The notes under the pieces: generated by a model | What the model was told of the DNA's origin: nothing | What the model saw: only the letters and a program-made list of their open reading frames with translations | Databases searched by the model: none | Made by a program: the position numbers and the translations under genes | Assembly: GCA_016840685.1 (NCBI GenBank) | Contig: JAEORX010000006.1 | Span: forward strand, 1-45,514 | From: Candidatus Thorarchaeota archaeon | GTDB lineage: Archaea; Asgardarchaeota; Thorarchaeia; Thorarchaeales; Thorarchaeaceae | Length of the DNA stretch: 45,514 bases | Direction: 5' to 3' | Part shown: in pieces, positions 1 to 7,678 of the stretch | How positions within the stretch are numbered: position 1 is the stretch's first letter | Layout of the letters: every line of letters begins with the position of its first letter

Positions 1-1
1 T

Positions 2-142
2 CTTGACAAAGGACATCTTGTGGCAGCTGGAACTCATGACGAGTTACTTCGGGAGTCAGAGCACTACCGACGTGTCTTTGAGAGACTTCCCGGGGCGCAA
101 GAACTTCTCGCCACTGTTTCTTCCAGTGGAGGTGCAGCGTAA
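2..142 (+). CDS. ABC exporter subunit, C-terminal fragment
   Basis: This is the last 46 codons of a gene that begins before the window, read in the frame starting at base 2 and ending at TAA 140-142. The peptide begins LDKGHLVAAGTHDELL and continues with a SEHYRRVFERL-like stretch. That is the usual end of an ABC-exporter nucleotide-binding domain just after the H-loop, where the strand GxxVxxGTHxELL leads into the last helix. The stop codon overlaps the next ATG (TAATG), so the two genes are probably translationally coupled and encode the two halves of a heterodimeric exporter. No catalytic motif lies inside the window. Family assignment rests on this short tail and on the neighbour. Confidence 0.75.
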   Translation, partial: LDKGHLVAAGTHDELLRESEHYRRVFERLPGAQELLATVSSSGGAA

Positions 143-2424
143 TGGGTTTTCACGGACCGGGTGGGCCACGAAGAGGTCCTCGAGCCCTTCTTGGAACGAA
201 AGAGAAGAGAAGTCGCCCAGTACGACTCTTGCTTGGTAAGATGGTTCACTACCTTGGGAATTTCAAGCGTATTGTAGTAGTTGGTGCAATCCTCTCGCTT
301 GCAGCAACAATAGTTGGTGTGATTAATCCGCTTGTGCTGAGGGCTGGGATTAATTCAGTTTACCTAGAGGGGTCTTTAAACACATTATATACTCTGACTG
401 CCATTTTCTTGATTCTATCTGTATTATCTTGGGCGATGGGCGGTGTGAATACTTGGATTATGTCGGTAGCGCAGGCTGGTCTTGTTCAGAATGTCCAGGA
501 GGACGTCTATAGTCACTTGGTTAATGCTGATTTATCATACCATAAAGCTGAACAGGCTGGAAATGTCACTTCAAGAGTTACAAGTGATTCGACAAGCTTA
601 AGCACAGGAATCCATGTTCTTATCAACTTTGCAAGCCAATTTCTTACACTTGGGGCTTCATTTGTACTTCTATGGTTGATGTCTCCATTTCTTGCTCTGA
701 CATCACTCGTGGTCGTACCTGGTATTCTGTTCATTGCAGGCCTCTTCGGCACAGTGGGACAAAGAATCATGCTTGCTTCGCAACGTGCTTCTGGAGAAGT
801 TTCCGGACAAATCGCAGAGAATCTTAGTGGAATTCATGTGGCTAAAGCTTTCAACCGCGAAACAGAGCTTGCAGAGAATCTCATGACATTGAATCAAGAG
901 GCATACAAACACGGATTTAGATTTATGATTCTAATGACAGCAATGCAACCTCTTATGATGTCAATTGGCCAATTTGCCATTGCTGCAATGCTTTTTGTTG
1001 CTGGCTCACTCGCTATTGGGACTCTTCCCATCCTGCAGCTTGGAGACATCTTTCTTGGTATCGCTTTGGTTAGAGGTATCTTGTTCCCATTGCTGGGATT
1101 GAGCATGATGGCTACACAGGTACAAGCATCGCTTGCTGCCATGGATCGAGTTACAGATGTGCTAGAATCAAAACCAGCAATCACTGACGCACCTGATGCG
1201 ATCCCACTCAAGCCAGAAAATGATGGCATTACTTTCAAGGATGTTACATTCGAATACGTGAAAGGAATTCCTGTTCTAAAGCAAGTTAATTTCTCAATTA
1301 ATCCTGGAGAGACGGTGGCTATTGTTGGGCACACTGGAGCTGGAAAAACAACTCTTGCTGCATTGGTGAACAGATTCTATGATCCTATAGAAGGAGGAAT
1401 TTACATCGGAGATCAAAACATCAGAGATGTTCAACAGCATTCTCTTCATCATTCGATGTCACTCATCCCGCAGGAGCCCTACTTGTTCGATGATTCAATA
1501 TTGGAGAATATTAGATATGGAAATATTGATGCGACTGATGATCAGATAATTGAATTGTGCAAGATTCTTGGTGCAGACGAATTTATCGAAGTTCTTGCTG
1601 ACGGATATCAAACGCAAATCATCCAAAATGGTAAAAATCTGAGTGCTGGTCAACGACAGATGGTCACCATTGCTCGCACTATGTTAGCTAATCCCAAGAT
1701 TTTAATTCTTGATGAAGCGACGAGTCGTCTTGATGCATATAGCGAGTCCTTAGTTCAAGATGCGCAGGAATTACTATTCCATGATCGCACTACCATCGTC
1801 ATTGCCCATCGACTAACAACCATTGCGAATGCATCGCGCGTTTTGGTCTTTGATCATGGTATCTTGATAGAACAGGGTACAATCGAGGAACTCCTTGCCA
1901 TGGATGGTGAGTTTAAGGCACTTTACGAAACATATTATGCGCATCAAGGTCTGGAAGAAATAACGGAAGAGACTGCAGAAATAGCAAAGACTGTGGTGTC
2001 CGAGCATGGTAGAGAAACTCCCGTTCCGTCAGGTCCAGGGATGATGATGATGGGTATGAATCCTGGTATGGGTGCAGGAATGAGACATGGTGGAATGGGA
2101 GGAAGTATGGCTGGAATGAAGCCATCTCCAGAGATGATTGAGAAAATACGGGAGCGTTATCGGACTGACCCCGACTCGATACCTCCAGCAATGCGTGAAA
2201 TGATTGAAAAAATGATTGGAGTTGAAGAAATGACAGATGACAGGAAAAGAGAGATTGGAAAGCGAGAACTCAGTGGACATAGTGGGCCAATCGGATCAGG
2301 GAGACCATCCCCTGAAATGCTCGAGAATCTGAAGAAGCAGTACAGGTCCGATCCCGACTCACTCCCACCCAATGTTCGAGATATGGTTGCAAGAATAATT
2401 GCAGAGGATGAAAAATCGGATTAA
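142..2424 (+). CDS. ABC exporter half-transporter with Met/Gly-rich tail
   Basis: A 760-aa fused membrane/ATPase ABC exporter. About six transmembrane helices span residues 35-330. The nucleotide-binding domain carries Walker A GHTGAGKTT near residue 396, a Q-loop in IPQEPYLFD, signature LSAGQRQ near 500, Walker B ILILDEAT near 520 and switch histidine AHRL. It presumably exports a lipid, drug or peptide with the subunit encoded just upstream (TAATG overlap); the substrate cannot be read. Oddities lie after residue 620. A Met/Gly-rich linker is followed by two copies of a roughly 33-residue motif beginning PSPEM (near 661 and 722), each containing a DPDS(I/L)PP core. This tail is absent from ordinary exporters. 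ATG 142 is chosen because it overlaps the upstream stop. Confidence 0.9.
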   Translation: MGFHGPGGPRRGPRALLGTKEKRSRPVRLLLGKMVHYLGNFKRIVVVGAILSLAATIVGVINPLVLRAGINSVYLEGSLNTLYTLTAIFLILSVLSWAMGGVNTWIMSVAQAGLVQNVQEDVYSHLVNADLSYHKAEQAGNVTSRVTSDSTSLSTGIHVLINFASQFLTLGASFVLLWLMSPFLALTSLVVVPGILFIAGLFGTVGQRIMLASQRASGEVSGQIAENLSGIHVAKAFNRETELAENLMTLNQEAYKHGFRFMILMTAMQPLMMSIGQFAIAAMLFVAGSLAIGTLPILQLGDIFLGIALVRGILFPLLGLSMMATQVQASLAAMDRVTDVLESKPAITDAPDAIPLKPENDGITFKDVTFEYVKGIPVLKQVNFSINPGETVAIVGHTGAGKTTLAALVNRFYDPIEGGIYIGDQNIRDVQQHSLHHSMSLIPQEPYLFDDSILENIRYGNIDATDDQIIELCKILGADEFIEVLADGYQTQIIQNGKNLSAGQRQMVTIARTMLANPKILILDEATSRLDAYSESLVQDAQELLFHDRTTIVIAHRLTTIANASRVLVFDHGILIEQGTIEELLAMDGEFKALYETYYAHQGLEEITEETAEIAKTVVSEHGRETPVPSGPGMMMMGMNPGMGAGMRHGGMGGSMAGMKPSPEMIEKIRERYRTDPDSIPPAMREMIEKMIGVEEMTDDRKREIGKRELSGHSGPIGSGRPSPEMLENLKKQYRSDPDSLPPNVRDMVARIIAEDEKSD

Positions 2425-2437
2425 GAGAACCAAGTTC

Positions 2438-3220
2438 TCACTCCATCCCTTCTTCACTCGATTCGAAGATGAGATTTAGGTTGTTTGCTAGGAGAAATGA
2501 TGCTCCTACTAGAAGATACGACTCGATTGCGGTAATTGGACTAAGTGGATTTCCTCCACAATAGTCTTCAACCTGCCAAAAGATGCTACGAATGAGAAGA
2601 AGGACAACTCCAAAGAGTAGAAGTGCTAATGATCTTGCAATATAGCCTTCTCTGAAAACCCATAAAATTCCTGAGATGACGCAAACAATAAGCCCCAAAA
2701 CTACAATCACTGGCACACCAACTATAGTCGCTAGAATATTCCTGGTTGGGGATATGATGGCAAAAATGACGACAAGAGATAATGATGCTAATGTGGTTAT
2801 AACTCCCACAGCCAGCCAGAGCTGGGTTCCTTCAGTCAATCGCAAGGATGCATTAAGAGCTTTGAAATATCCAAGTATTCCCAGTACCCAAAGGAATAGT
2901 CCGGGGACTTGGACAAGACTAACCGCAAAACAGATTTGGCTTGCATCTTCAGTCATGAAAACTAGAATGGCTGTTATATCTGCTAGACTGAAGAATATCA
3001 ACCCAAGTGCAATCCATACATTAAAGGTATGATACCGGTCTTCTTTCAGAAATGATTCACGACCAAAGAAGCTTATTCCAAGTAGTCCTATGAAGATTGC
3101 AACAAGTGGTGCAAGAATACTCATTATTGAATAAAGAAGAGCATTCAGACCAATAGTAAGGAGGATTAACGAAACAAAAAGAACAATTATTCCAAACAAG
3201 ATGATTGCTATTGCATGCAT
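2438..3220 (-). CDS. multi-pass membrane protein, unknown function
   Basis: A 260-aa very hydrophobic protein with about eight predicted membrane helices and short loops. I recognise no family. It converges on the ABC exporter gene with 13 bases between the stops. The ATG at 3220 (protein starting MHAIAIILFG) is preferred; an in-frame TTG lies four codons upstream at 3232. Charged residues cluster in the loop FFGRESFLKEDRYHTF (after helix 2) and at the C-terminus (FESSEEGME). There is no cysteine motif, no P-loop and no transporter signature. Membrane location is clear from composition; function is unknown. Confidence 0.7.
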   Translation of the reverse strand: MHAIAIILFGIIVLFVSLILLTIGLNALLYSIMSILAPLVAIFIGLLGISFFGRESFLKEDRYHTFNVWIALGLIFFSLADITAILVFMTEDASQICFAVSLVQVPGLFLWVLGILGYFKALNASLRLTEGTQLWLAVGVITTLASLSLVVIFAIISPTRNILATIVGVPVIVVLGLIVCVISGILWVFREGYIARSLALLLFGVVLLLIRSIFWQVEDYCGGNPLSPITAIESYLLVGASFLLANNLNLIFESSEEGME

Positions 3221-3293
3221 CCATCTTGACAATCTGTTTCTTTCTCCTAAAACGCTGTAGAAATTGTGTATCCCTTCACTGTTTTGTATATTG

Positions 3294-4508
3294 CTACGAT
3301 GACTTCAAAGCAGTTAGATACTCCCACTCGATTTCATAAGCTGTACTTGGGAAGTGATTTTGAATCTCTTTCCTCGTGTTTGTTACTATTTTGTTGATTG
3401 GATTAGGACCTAGAAGATCTTTCACTTTTCTTGTAACGAATTGCAATAGTACCCTAAAGCCATCGTTAACTACATCAGGATTAATAGAACCCTTTATTGT
3501 TGCAGATGTCAATGAACTTCTTAATTCAATGTCCACACCTTCCTCTAAACTGACAAATGCAAGCCAAGGGTAATTATCCACAAGCTGTTGCTTTGATGAT
3601 AGGAAGACCTGCCTCATGACTTTTAGTCCCAAAATATTTGCACAATTTTCGAGCAATGATTGAAGAGCTGAAGTATATCTTATTGCGACTGAATGTGCTG
3701 GTGTAACAAGCTCTATCATTTTTCTCTTCTCAAGAAGAGCTACTTCATCGAGAAACCTCTTTAGATCGGATGTCTTTAGCCGTTCAGCTGCAATTGATAA
3801 TGGGGTTTCACCATCAAATTCTGTTAGTGTTCTCACTGTTTCTGGAGTTAGGGGTCCTGTTAATGGATTTGTTCCTGTTATCGACATTGCTTGATATATG
3901 TCATCAGGCTTTACAGGATTATCTACTGAAATTGCCCTTTCCCATAGGGCTTCTGCTGTTAGGTTAAGAGCCACTTCGAGAGGAATCTCAAGAAAATCTG
4001 CAGCTTCCCTCACTGTGCATATCGATGGAATCAGTCTTAGGAATGAGATGACTTCAGATCTCTTTGTGTAGTGTTCCCATTCTGGACGGACTGTGATGAT
4101 TGTATCCGAATGAATAATACTCCTTACATACTCTAGAATGACACTCTGCTCAAATCGAGTGTGAACCGCAAGGTCAATATCAACCCACCTTAATACATTA
4201 AACTGCTCTTCAAATCTCTGGATTAACCTCTTGAGTTTAGCTCTAATCCCTGCGGAATCTTCCTTTGTTGAAACTGCACCTAATGTCCAATCACCAAATT
4301 CCACTATGATTTTGTAGTGAGTACCTTCAAAGGCACGCGCCTGTGATGTCACAGAACGTGTTGCTTCGTCAAAGAAAGAAGTCATGGCGACGAGAAAGGA
4401 CGATAGTAGCTGTGGATCAAAAGCAGACTCTGTGAAGTCTTTATGATATAGACACACTCCTGTCTCGCGTTTGATGATGTAAATGCTATTGATTTCCACA
4501 GTGTGCAT
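3294..4508 (-). CDS. protein with N-terminal longin/roadblock-like domain
   Basis: A 404-aa soluble protein. The first ~130 residues follow the pattern of longin-like domains: a first strand with IYIIKRETGVCLYHKDF, a helix LLSSFLVAMTSFFDEATR, a strand pair YKIIVEFGDWTLGAVSTKED, then a helix RLIQRFEEQFNVL. Such domains in Asgard archaea are often linked to small-GTPase or trafficking-like systems (family knowledge). The central part (residues ~150-290) looks helical and may hold winged-helix units. The C-terminal ~110 residues (LENCANILGLKVMRQVF onward) may form a second alpha/beta domain with the pattern of a regulatory or sensor unit. ATG 4508 follows an AGATGAGGA purine run. No GTPase is encoded nearby. 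The longin call is by pattern only, and the C-terminal function is unknown. Confidence 0.55.
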   Translation of the reverse strand: MHTVEINSIYIIKRETGVCLYHKDFTESAFDPQLLSSFLVAMTSFFDEATRSVTSQARAFEGTHYKIIVEFGDWTLGAVSTKEDSAGIRAKLKRLIQRFEEQFNVLRWVDIDLAVHTRFEQSVILEYVRSIIHSDTIITVRPEWEHYTKRSEVISFLRLIPSICTVREAADFLEIPLEVALNLTAEALWERAISVDNPVKPDDIYQAMSITGTNPLTGPLTPETVRTLTEFDGETPLSIAAERLKTSDLKRFLDEVALLEKRKMIELVTPAHSVAIRYTSALQSLLENCANILGLKVMRQVFLSSKQQLVDNYPWLAFVSLEEGVDIELRSSLTSATIKGSINPDVVNDGFRVLLQFVTRKVKDLLGPNPINKIVTNTRKEIQNHFPSTAYEIEWEYLTALKSS

Positions 4509-4682
4509 TCCTCATCTCTTTTAGCCTACCCTAATCCAACATCCTCTTGGTTTTTGGTGGAGATTTTTGCGTGCTTGTATGTATTACCCACATCTATGCT
4601 TTTGAGCCTTCTAGTGATGTACTCAGCAAAGGTCTCTATGGTCACCCTTATAGGATGAGTATCTACAACGAGCATGATTTGC

Positions 4683-5291
4683 ATGTCGACCAAAGAAGAT
4701 GTTGGTATTATATGCCCCTCTTGTAATGAAACAAGACTCCAAGTACGCTCCATACTCTACAGTATACCCTTCTTCAATGAATTGGCGATGTTCTCAATGG
4801 AATGTCCATCATGTCATTTTCACCACAATGATGTATTTTCAGCAGAAAAAAGGAAGCCTACACGTTTCATACTTCATGTTGACAACCCAGCTCTTCTTAG
4901 AGCACGTGTTGTTCGTTCAGGTTCTGGCACTTTCCGACTTCCAGAGTTTGGCATTGATGTAGAGCCAGGTCCGTCTGCTGAGTCTTTTATAACTAATGTT
5001 GAGGGTGTCCTTCAACGGACAATGTCCGTGGTGGAAACTGCAATCAGTTTTGCAGAAGAGCCGGAAGAGAAGACCAAGGGTGCTGAGATCCTGTTTCAGA
5101 TGAATCTTGCAATAAAGGGAGATTTGCCGTTCACACTCGTGATTGAGGACCCTGCAGGTGTGAGTGGCATCATTCCTGATGACATGTCAAAGGTGAAGAT
5201 TGAGGAACTCAGTCTTGAGGAAGCATCGAAATTGAAAGGGGCTCCATTCTGGCTTGATACAATTCGGGAGGATTACGCTGCTCAGAAATAG
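4683..5291 (+). CDS. ZPR1-type zinc-finger protein
   Basis: A 202-aa protein with one ZPR1 module, as in archaea (eukaryotic ZPR1 has two). The zinc finger is CPSC near residue 11 and CPSC about 30 residues later, followed by FHHNDVF and the beta-rich domain with FRLPEFGIDVEPGP and IEDPAGVSGI. In eukaryotes ZPR1 binds and helps fold elongation factor eEF1A; the archaeal role is inferred to be similar. ATG 4683 (MSTKEDVG) is preferred over ATG 4674. A TATA-like CTTATAGG at 4648-4655 lies about 28 nt upstream, fitting a leaderless transcript. It is divergent from the longin-like gene and lies directly before the tRNA. Confidence 0.88.
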   Translation: MSTKEDVGIICPSCNETRLQVRSILYSIPFFNELAMFSMECPSCHFHHNDVFSAEKRKPTRFILHVDNPALLRARVVRSGSGTFRLPEFGIDVEPGPSAESFITNVEGVLQRTMSVVETAISFAEEPEEKTKGAEILFQMNLAIKGDLPFTLVIEDPAGVSGIIPDDMSKVKIEELSLEEASKLKGAPFWLDTIREDYAAQK

Positions 5292-5342
5292 TTGAGAGCG
5301 TAAGGGTTAAAACACTCCTTCGAAAACGCTCTCGATAGACGT

Positions 5343-5449
5343 GGGCCGATAGATCAGCCTGGCAGATCGTCTGGTTTGCATCCAGAAGGTCGCGAGTTCA
5401 AGTGAGATGGGACTTCCCCACCTCGGAGCAAATCTCGCTCGGTCCACCA
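5343..5449 (+). tRNA. tRNA-Ala(TGC) with T-loop intron, CCA encoded
   Basis: Hand folding gives acceptor stem GGGCCGA/TCGGTCC with the G3:U70 wobble that marks tRNA-Ala, a D stem GATC/GATC enclosing AGCCTGGCA, anticodon stem TCTGG/CCAGA with loop TTTGCAT (anticodon TGC), variable loop AGGTC, and T stem GCGAG/CTCGC. Discriminator A and CCA (5447-5449) are encoded. The T loop is interrupted by a 30-nt insert (5402-5431). Removing it restores loop TTCAAAT and a 77-nt mature tRNA. A TTAAAAC element at 5307-5313 is a candidate TATA box. The gene starts 51 bases after the ZPR1 stop. A 7-bp inverted repeat (GAGAGCG 5294-5300 / CGCTCTC 5327-5333) lies between them and might terminate or process the upstream transcript. 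Confidence 0.95.
5402..5431 (+). other. archaeal tRNA intron with bulge-helix-bulge motif
   Basis: A 30-nt intron in the T loop of tRNA-Ala. A bulge-helix-bulge can be drawn. The 4-bp central helix is GTTC (5396-5399) with GAGC (5426-5429). Bulges are AAG (5400-5402) and AAA (5430-5432). The intron-side helix is TGAG (5403-5406) with CTCG (5422-5425), extended by TGGG/CCCA. Cutting between bases 2 and 3 of each bulge removes exactly 5402-5431 and restores TTCAAAT. The exon-side helix is short, so the motif is slightly relaxed. CAA occurs at both edges, so sequence alone allows a shift of up to three bases. Confidence 0.85.
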
Positions 5450-5503
5450 CTTCTTTTATGGGAGTATACTGTGCTGTAATCTTATGAATTATTGAAAGTC
5501 TGA

Positions 5504-5980
5504 TTAGTGCTCGCTTCTACCATGGGAAGCTCGTTCCAAAATACCTGACCCTTCTGCTAGGGCACAATCTCTGCACGTTGCCCGTTCTGCATTGATAATC
5601 CTATACCCAATATGGGCTGTTGCATTTGACTCTTCGTTGATAGACAACACAAATCCACATGAGGTGAGAAATAAACCTGATTCAGAACCTTTTTTCCAAG
5701 CATCAGCTGAGTGTATTGGTCCCCCACCTTTGATAAAAAAAGGCCTTACTTTTCTGTATCTCCTAAGAACAACCATACCAGCAGAGGTCAGAATGAAACC
5801 AACTGAAAAGATTCCAATCATTGTGAAGATACCCTCTGGGGGTATATACATGTAAGGGGGATTATATGGGTCGTTCATATATGCAAACCAGAAAAGACCG
5901 ACTACTATTGGGAAAAGAAGTAGTATCACCCCGATGGATGCCAGTATCTTGCCTACTAGGCGAAAGAATCTTTGATACAT
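5504..5980 (-). CDS. small two-helix membrane protein, unknown
   Basis: A 158-aa protein. A first hydrophobic helix spans residues ~8-33 (KILASIGVILLLFPIVVG) and a second ~50-70 (GIFTMIGIFSVGFILTSAG). A short Pro/Tyr-rich loop (NPPYMYIPPEG) joins them. The C-terminal ~85 residues are probably cytoplasmic and contain a CRDC pair near residue 136 that could bind metal or be redox-active (inference). No family recognised. ATG 5980 lies about 20-25 bases from the TATA-like ATATATAC on the minus strand, so the mRNA is probably leaderless. The gene points at the tRNA and stands alone. Confidence 0.65.
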   Translation of the reverse strand: MYQRFFRLVGKILASIGVILLLFPIVVGLFWFAYMNDPYNPPYMYIPPEGIFTMIGIFSVGFILTSAGMVVLRRYRKVRPFFIKGGGPIHSADAWKKGSESGLFLTSCGFVLSINEESNATAHIGYRIINAERATCRDCALAEGSGILERASHGRSEH

Positions 5981-5985
5981 CGGGG

Positions 5986-6008
5986 ATACTCTCGAGTATA
6001 TATTTATT
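5986..6008 (-). promoter_or_regulatory. TATA element with overlapping palindrome
   Basis: The minus strand has an AT-rich TATA-like stretch at about 5996-6008, just upstream of the 158-aa membrane protein. A perfect palindrome ATACTC-TC-GAGTAT (5986-5999) overlaps it on the start-codon side, where a repressor could block transcription start. The promoter role is inferred from spacing. Confidence 0.4.
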
Positions 6009-6092
6009 AAATAATTACTTTAGTTTTTCTAAAATTCACGCTGCTATTGTGATAAATAATAGCTTCGCCCATTACTGACTCCCTAGCTTTCT

Positions 6093-6206
6093 CTAAGGTG
6101 TGACTTTGTTTGCACAACTCTTACAGTAGGGGCGAGGTGGATTCCCAACAAACGATGGTTCTCCTCTAATCTTCTTCTTGCATCGTCGACACTGAATCAA
6201 TATCAT
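6093..6206 (-). CDS. 37-aa zinc-ribbon micro-protein
   Basis: A 37-aa ORF beginning MILIQCRRCKKK and ending with a YCKSC knuckle and KVTP. Two CxxC pairs (C6/C9 and C28/C31) with 18 residues between them make a plausible single zinc ribbon. The high Lys/Arg content suggests nucleic-acid or ribosome binding (inference). ATG 6206 is preceded by AGGA four bases upstream, and a TATA box (TTTATAA, about 6248-6256 on the minus strand) lies 40-50 bases upstream, giving a short leader. No neighbour overlaps it. Intact paired cysteines, an SD and a promoter together make it more than chance. Confidence 0.65.
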   Translation of the reverse strand: MILIQCRRCKKKIRGEPSFVGNPPRPYCKSCANKVTP

Positions 6207-6439
6207 CACTTCCTGTTCAAGAGAACTTTATCACTCGCAAAAGGCATGAAGAATTATAAAGCCCTCCATGTAGTGAAAGTGTGTCATTTGCTTATTATCT
6301 CGATGCCTCATTTTTCGTCGTCAAAATTGGCTAAGAGTGAGCTTTTCACAATAAGATGCAAAAATCGTAGACTTGCGGTTATATTGCTATTATACTAGTG
6401 TCCTATTAGGAACAAACAACCCAAATTGCTGGTATACTA

Positions 6440-7468
6440 CTATTCACGGTTCTTGTTTAATTTCTTCCTGACTGCATCATCAAAATAAACAACTGGAATA
6501 TCCTGTGCCATCTCCTTCATGTCATCTAAAATTTCCAAGTCCATTTCATATTCCGCTGCAAACTCCTTTGCAAACGATCCATTCTGGATTTCACGGAGTG
6601 ATTGTTTCATTGCTTCTCGTAACTCGGGACTTGCATATCGCATACCTCTTGACATGCTTCCATACTGACTTGTTGGTGAATGGAGTTCAAGCTGTTTTAG
6701 AGTGCCCATCTTTGCTATCATCTCCGCTGTATATGCAAACTCACCTGACATGTATAGCTCAAGTAAAACAACCTCTGGTGGATATCCTGCTTCAATTGCA
6801 ACATCGACTGCGCACGTGAGAACTTGTCCAAAAGCTGGACCGAAGCATTGCTCATTGAACAGGTCAAGCTCAGCCTCTTGACGGAATGTGACCTCTAGAA
6901 CTGCCCCTCCAGGTTTTGTTGACCCAATACCCTTAGCAATGGCTAATGCGACATCCATCGCTCTTCCCGATGCATTATTGTGCACGCCGATGAAGGTATA
7001 GAATCCTTTGCCATTCACATACGATTCTCTAACACCTCTCCCAATCATCCTTGGTGCAACCAAGATTATGTCTACATCCTTGCGTACAGAGATTGTTTCA
7101 AATGTGATGTTGTACCCTGATGCAAAACAGAGGACTTTATCCTTCTTCAGAGCAGGTTTGATTTGTTCCTCAAAGATAGATGGTTGCAGCTCGTCAGGAA
7201 TCAGAAAGAGGATTATGTTGGCTTTCACCGCAGCCTCCCGAATATCAAGGACTTCGAATCCATCCCTCTTGGCTAAGTCACAATACTCATCATGTATATT
7301 GCCCACTACGACTTCTAATCCACTATCCTTGAGATTGAGTGCCTGTGCCTTCCCTTGGTTGCCATATCCAATTACTGCAATTGGTCCTGCTAGGACTTGT
7401 AGGTCTGCATCTTCGTCAAAATAGACTGGTGTCTTCAATTCCTCAGATATGTCCCGTGAATCTACCAT
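6440..7468 (-). CDS. divergent ketol-acid reductoisomerase-family protein
   Basis: A 342-aa protein with the KARI layout. The N-terminal Rossmann domain has GYGNQGKAQALNLKDSG (residues 34-50) and FLIPDELQ. The C-terminal knotted domain has acidic metal ligands in EAELDLFNEQ (D202, E206) and a second acidic helix LLELYMSGE (E237/E243). True KARI converts acetolactate with NADPH and Mg2+ in valine/isoleucine synthesis. Here the AHGFNI motif reads ASGYNI, with serine 117 at the catalytic-histidine position, and the VAPKGPGH loop reads VAPRMIGRG. The metal-ligand half is intact but the substrate half differs, so the substrate may not be acetolactate. No other branched-chain gene is nearby. TTTAACA at 7491-7500 (minus strand) sits about 25 nt before ATG 7468, suggesting a leaderless transcript. 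Confidence 0.8.
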   Translation of the reverse strand: MVDSRDISEELKTPVYFDEDADLQVLAGPIAVIGYGNQGKAQALNLKDSGLEVVVGNIHDEYCDLAKRDGFEVLDIREAAVKANIILFLIPDELQPSIFEEQIKPALKKDKVLCFASGYNITFETISVRKDVDIILVAPRMIGRGVRESYVNGKGFYTFIGVHNNASGRAMDVALAIAKGIGSTKPGGAVLEVTFRQEAELDLFNEQCFGPAFGQVLTCAVDVAIEAGYPPEVVLLELYMSGEFAYTAEMIAKMGTLKQLELHSPTSQYGSMSRGMRYASPELREAMKQSLREIQNGSFAKEFAAEYEMDLEILDDMKEMAQDIPVVYFDDAVRKKLNKNRE

Positions 7469-7614
7469 ACCACGAAAATGACTTTGTAGATGTTAAATGC
7501 CTTTGTAGTTGTGTAGTTTAGAGATTATGCAAACATATCTCGAACTATGTATTTACACAAGCTATGTCGTAAGGTAACCCTTAAAGGGAGCCAAAAGTGC
7601 GGAAATCGAAACGC

Positions 7615-7668
7615 CAAGGGCTTCACACAGGGTGTCAAATCGCCCAGTTGATGTGTTGGAAACCCTTG
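7615..7668 (+). promoter_or_regulatory. hairpin-forming leader before the pyrophosphatase
   Basis: CAAGGG (7615-7620) pairs with CCCTTG (7663-7668), enclosing a small ACAC/GTGT hairpin. The closing arm ends just before the GTGGTGA ribosome-binding region of the next gene, so folding could influence translation. I match it to no known riboswitch class. The rest of the 7469-7678 gap is AT-rich promoter sequence for the two divergent genes. Confidence 0.25.
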
Positions 7669-7678
7669 AAGTGGTGAA

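Noticed and set aside
4526-4753. Minus-strand ORF (52 aa from an internal ATG) between the longin-like gene and ZPR1
   Set aside because: It runs over the ZPR1 start and the probable ZPR1 TATA box, has no SD and no recognisable domain. Composition is protein-like, so it is not excluded.
6303-6398. 31-aa plus-strand ORF (MPHFSSSKLAKSE...)
   Set aside because: No SD, no promoter at suitable spacing and no motif; it is in an AT-rich spacer.
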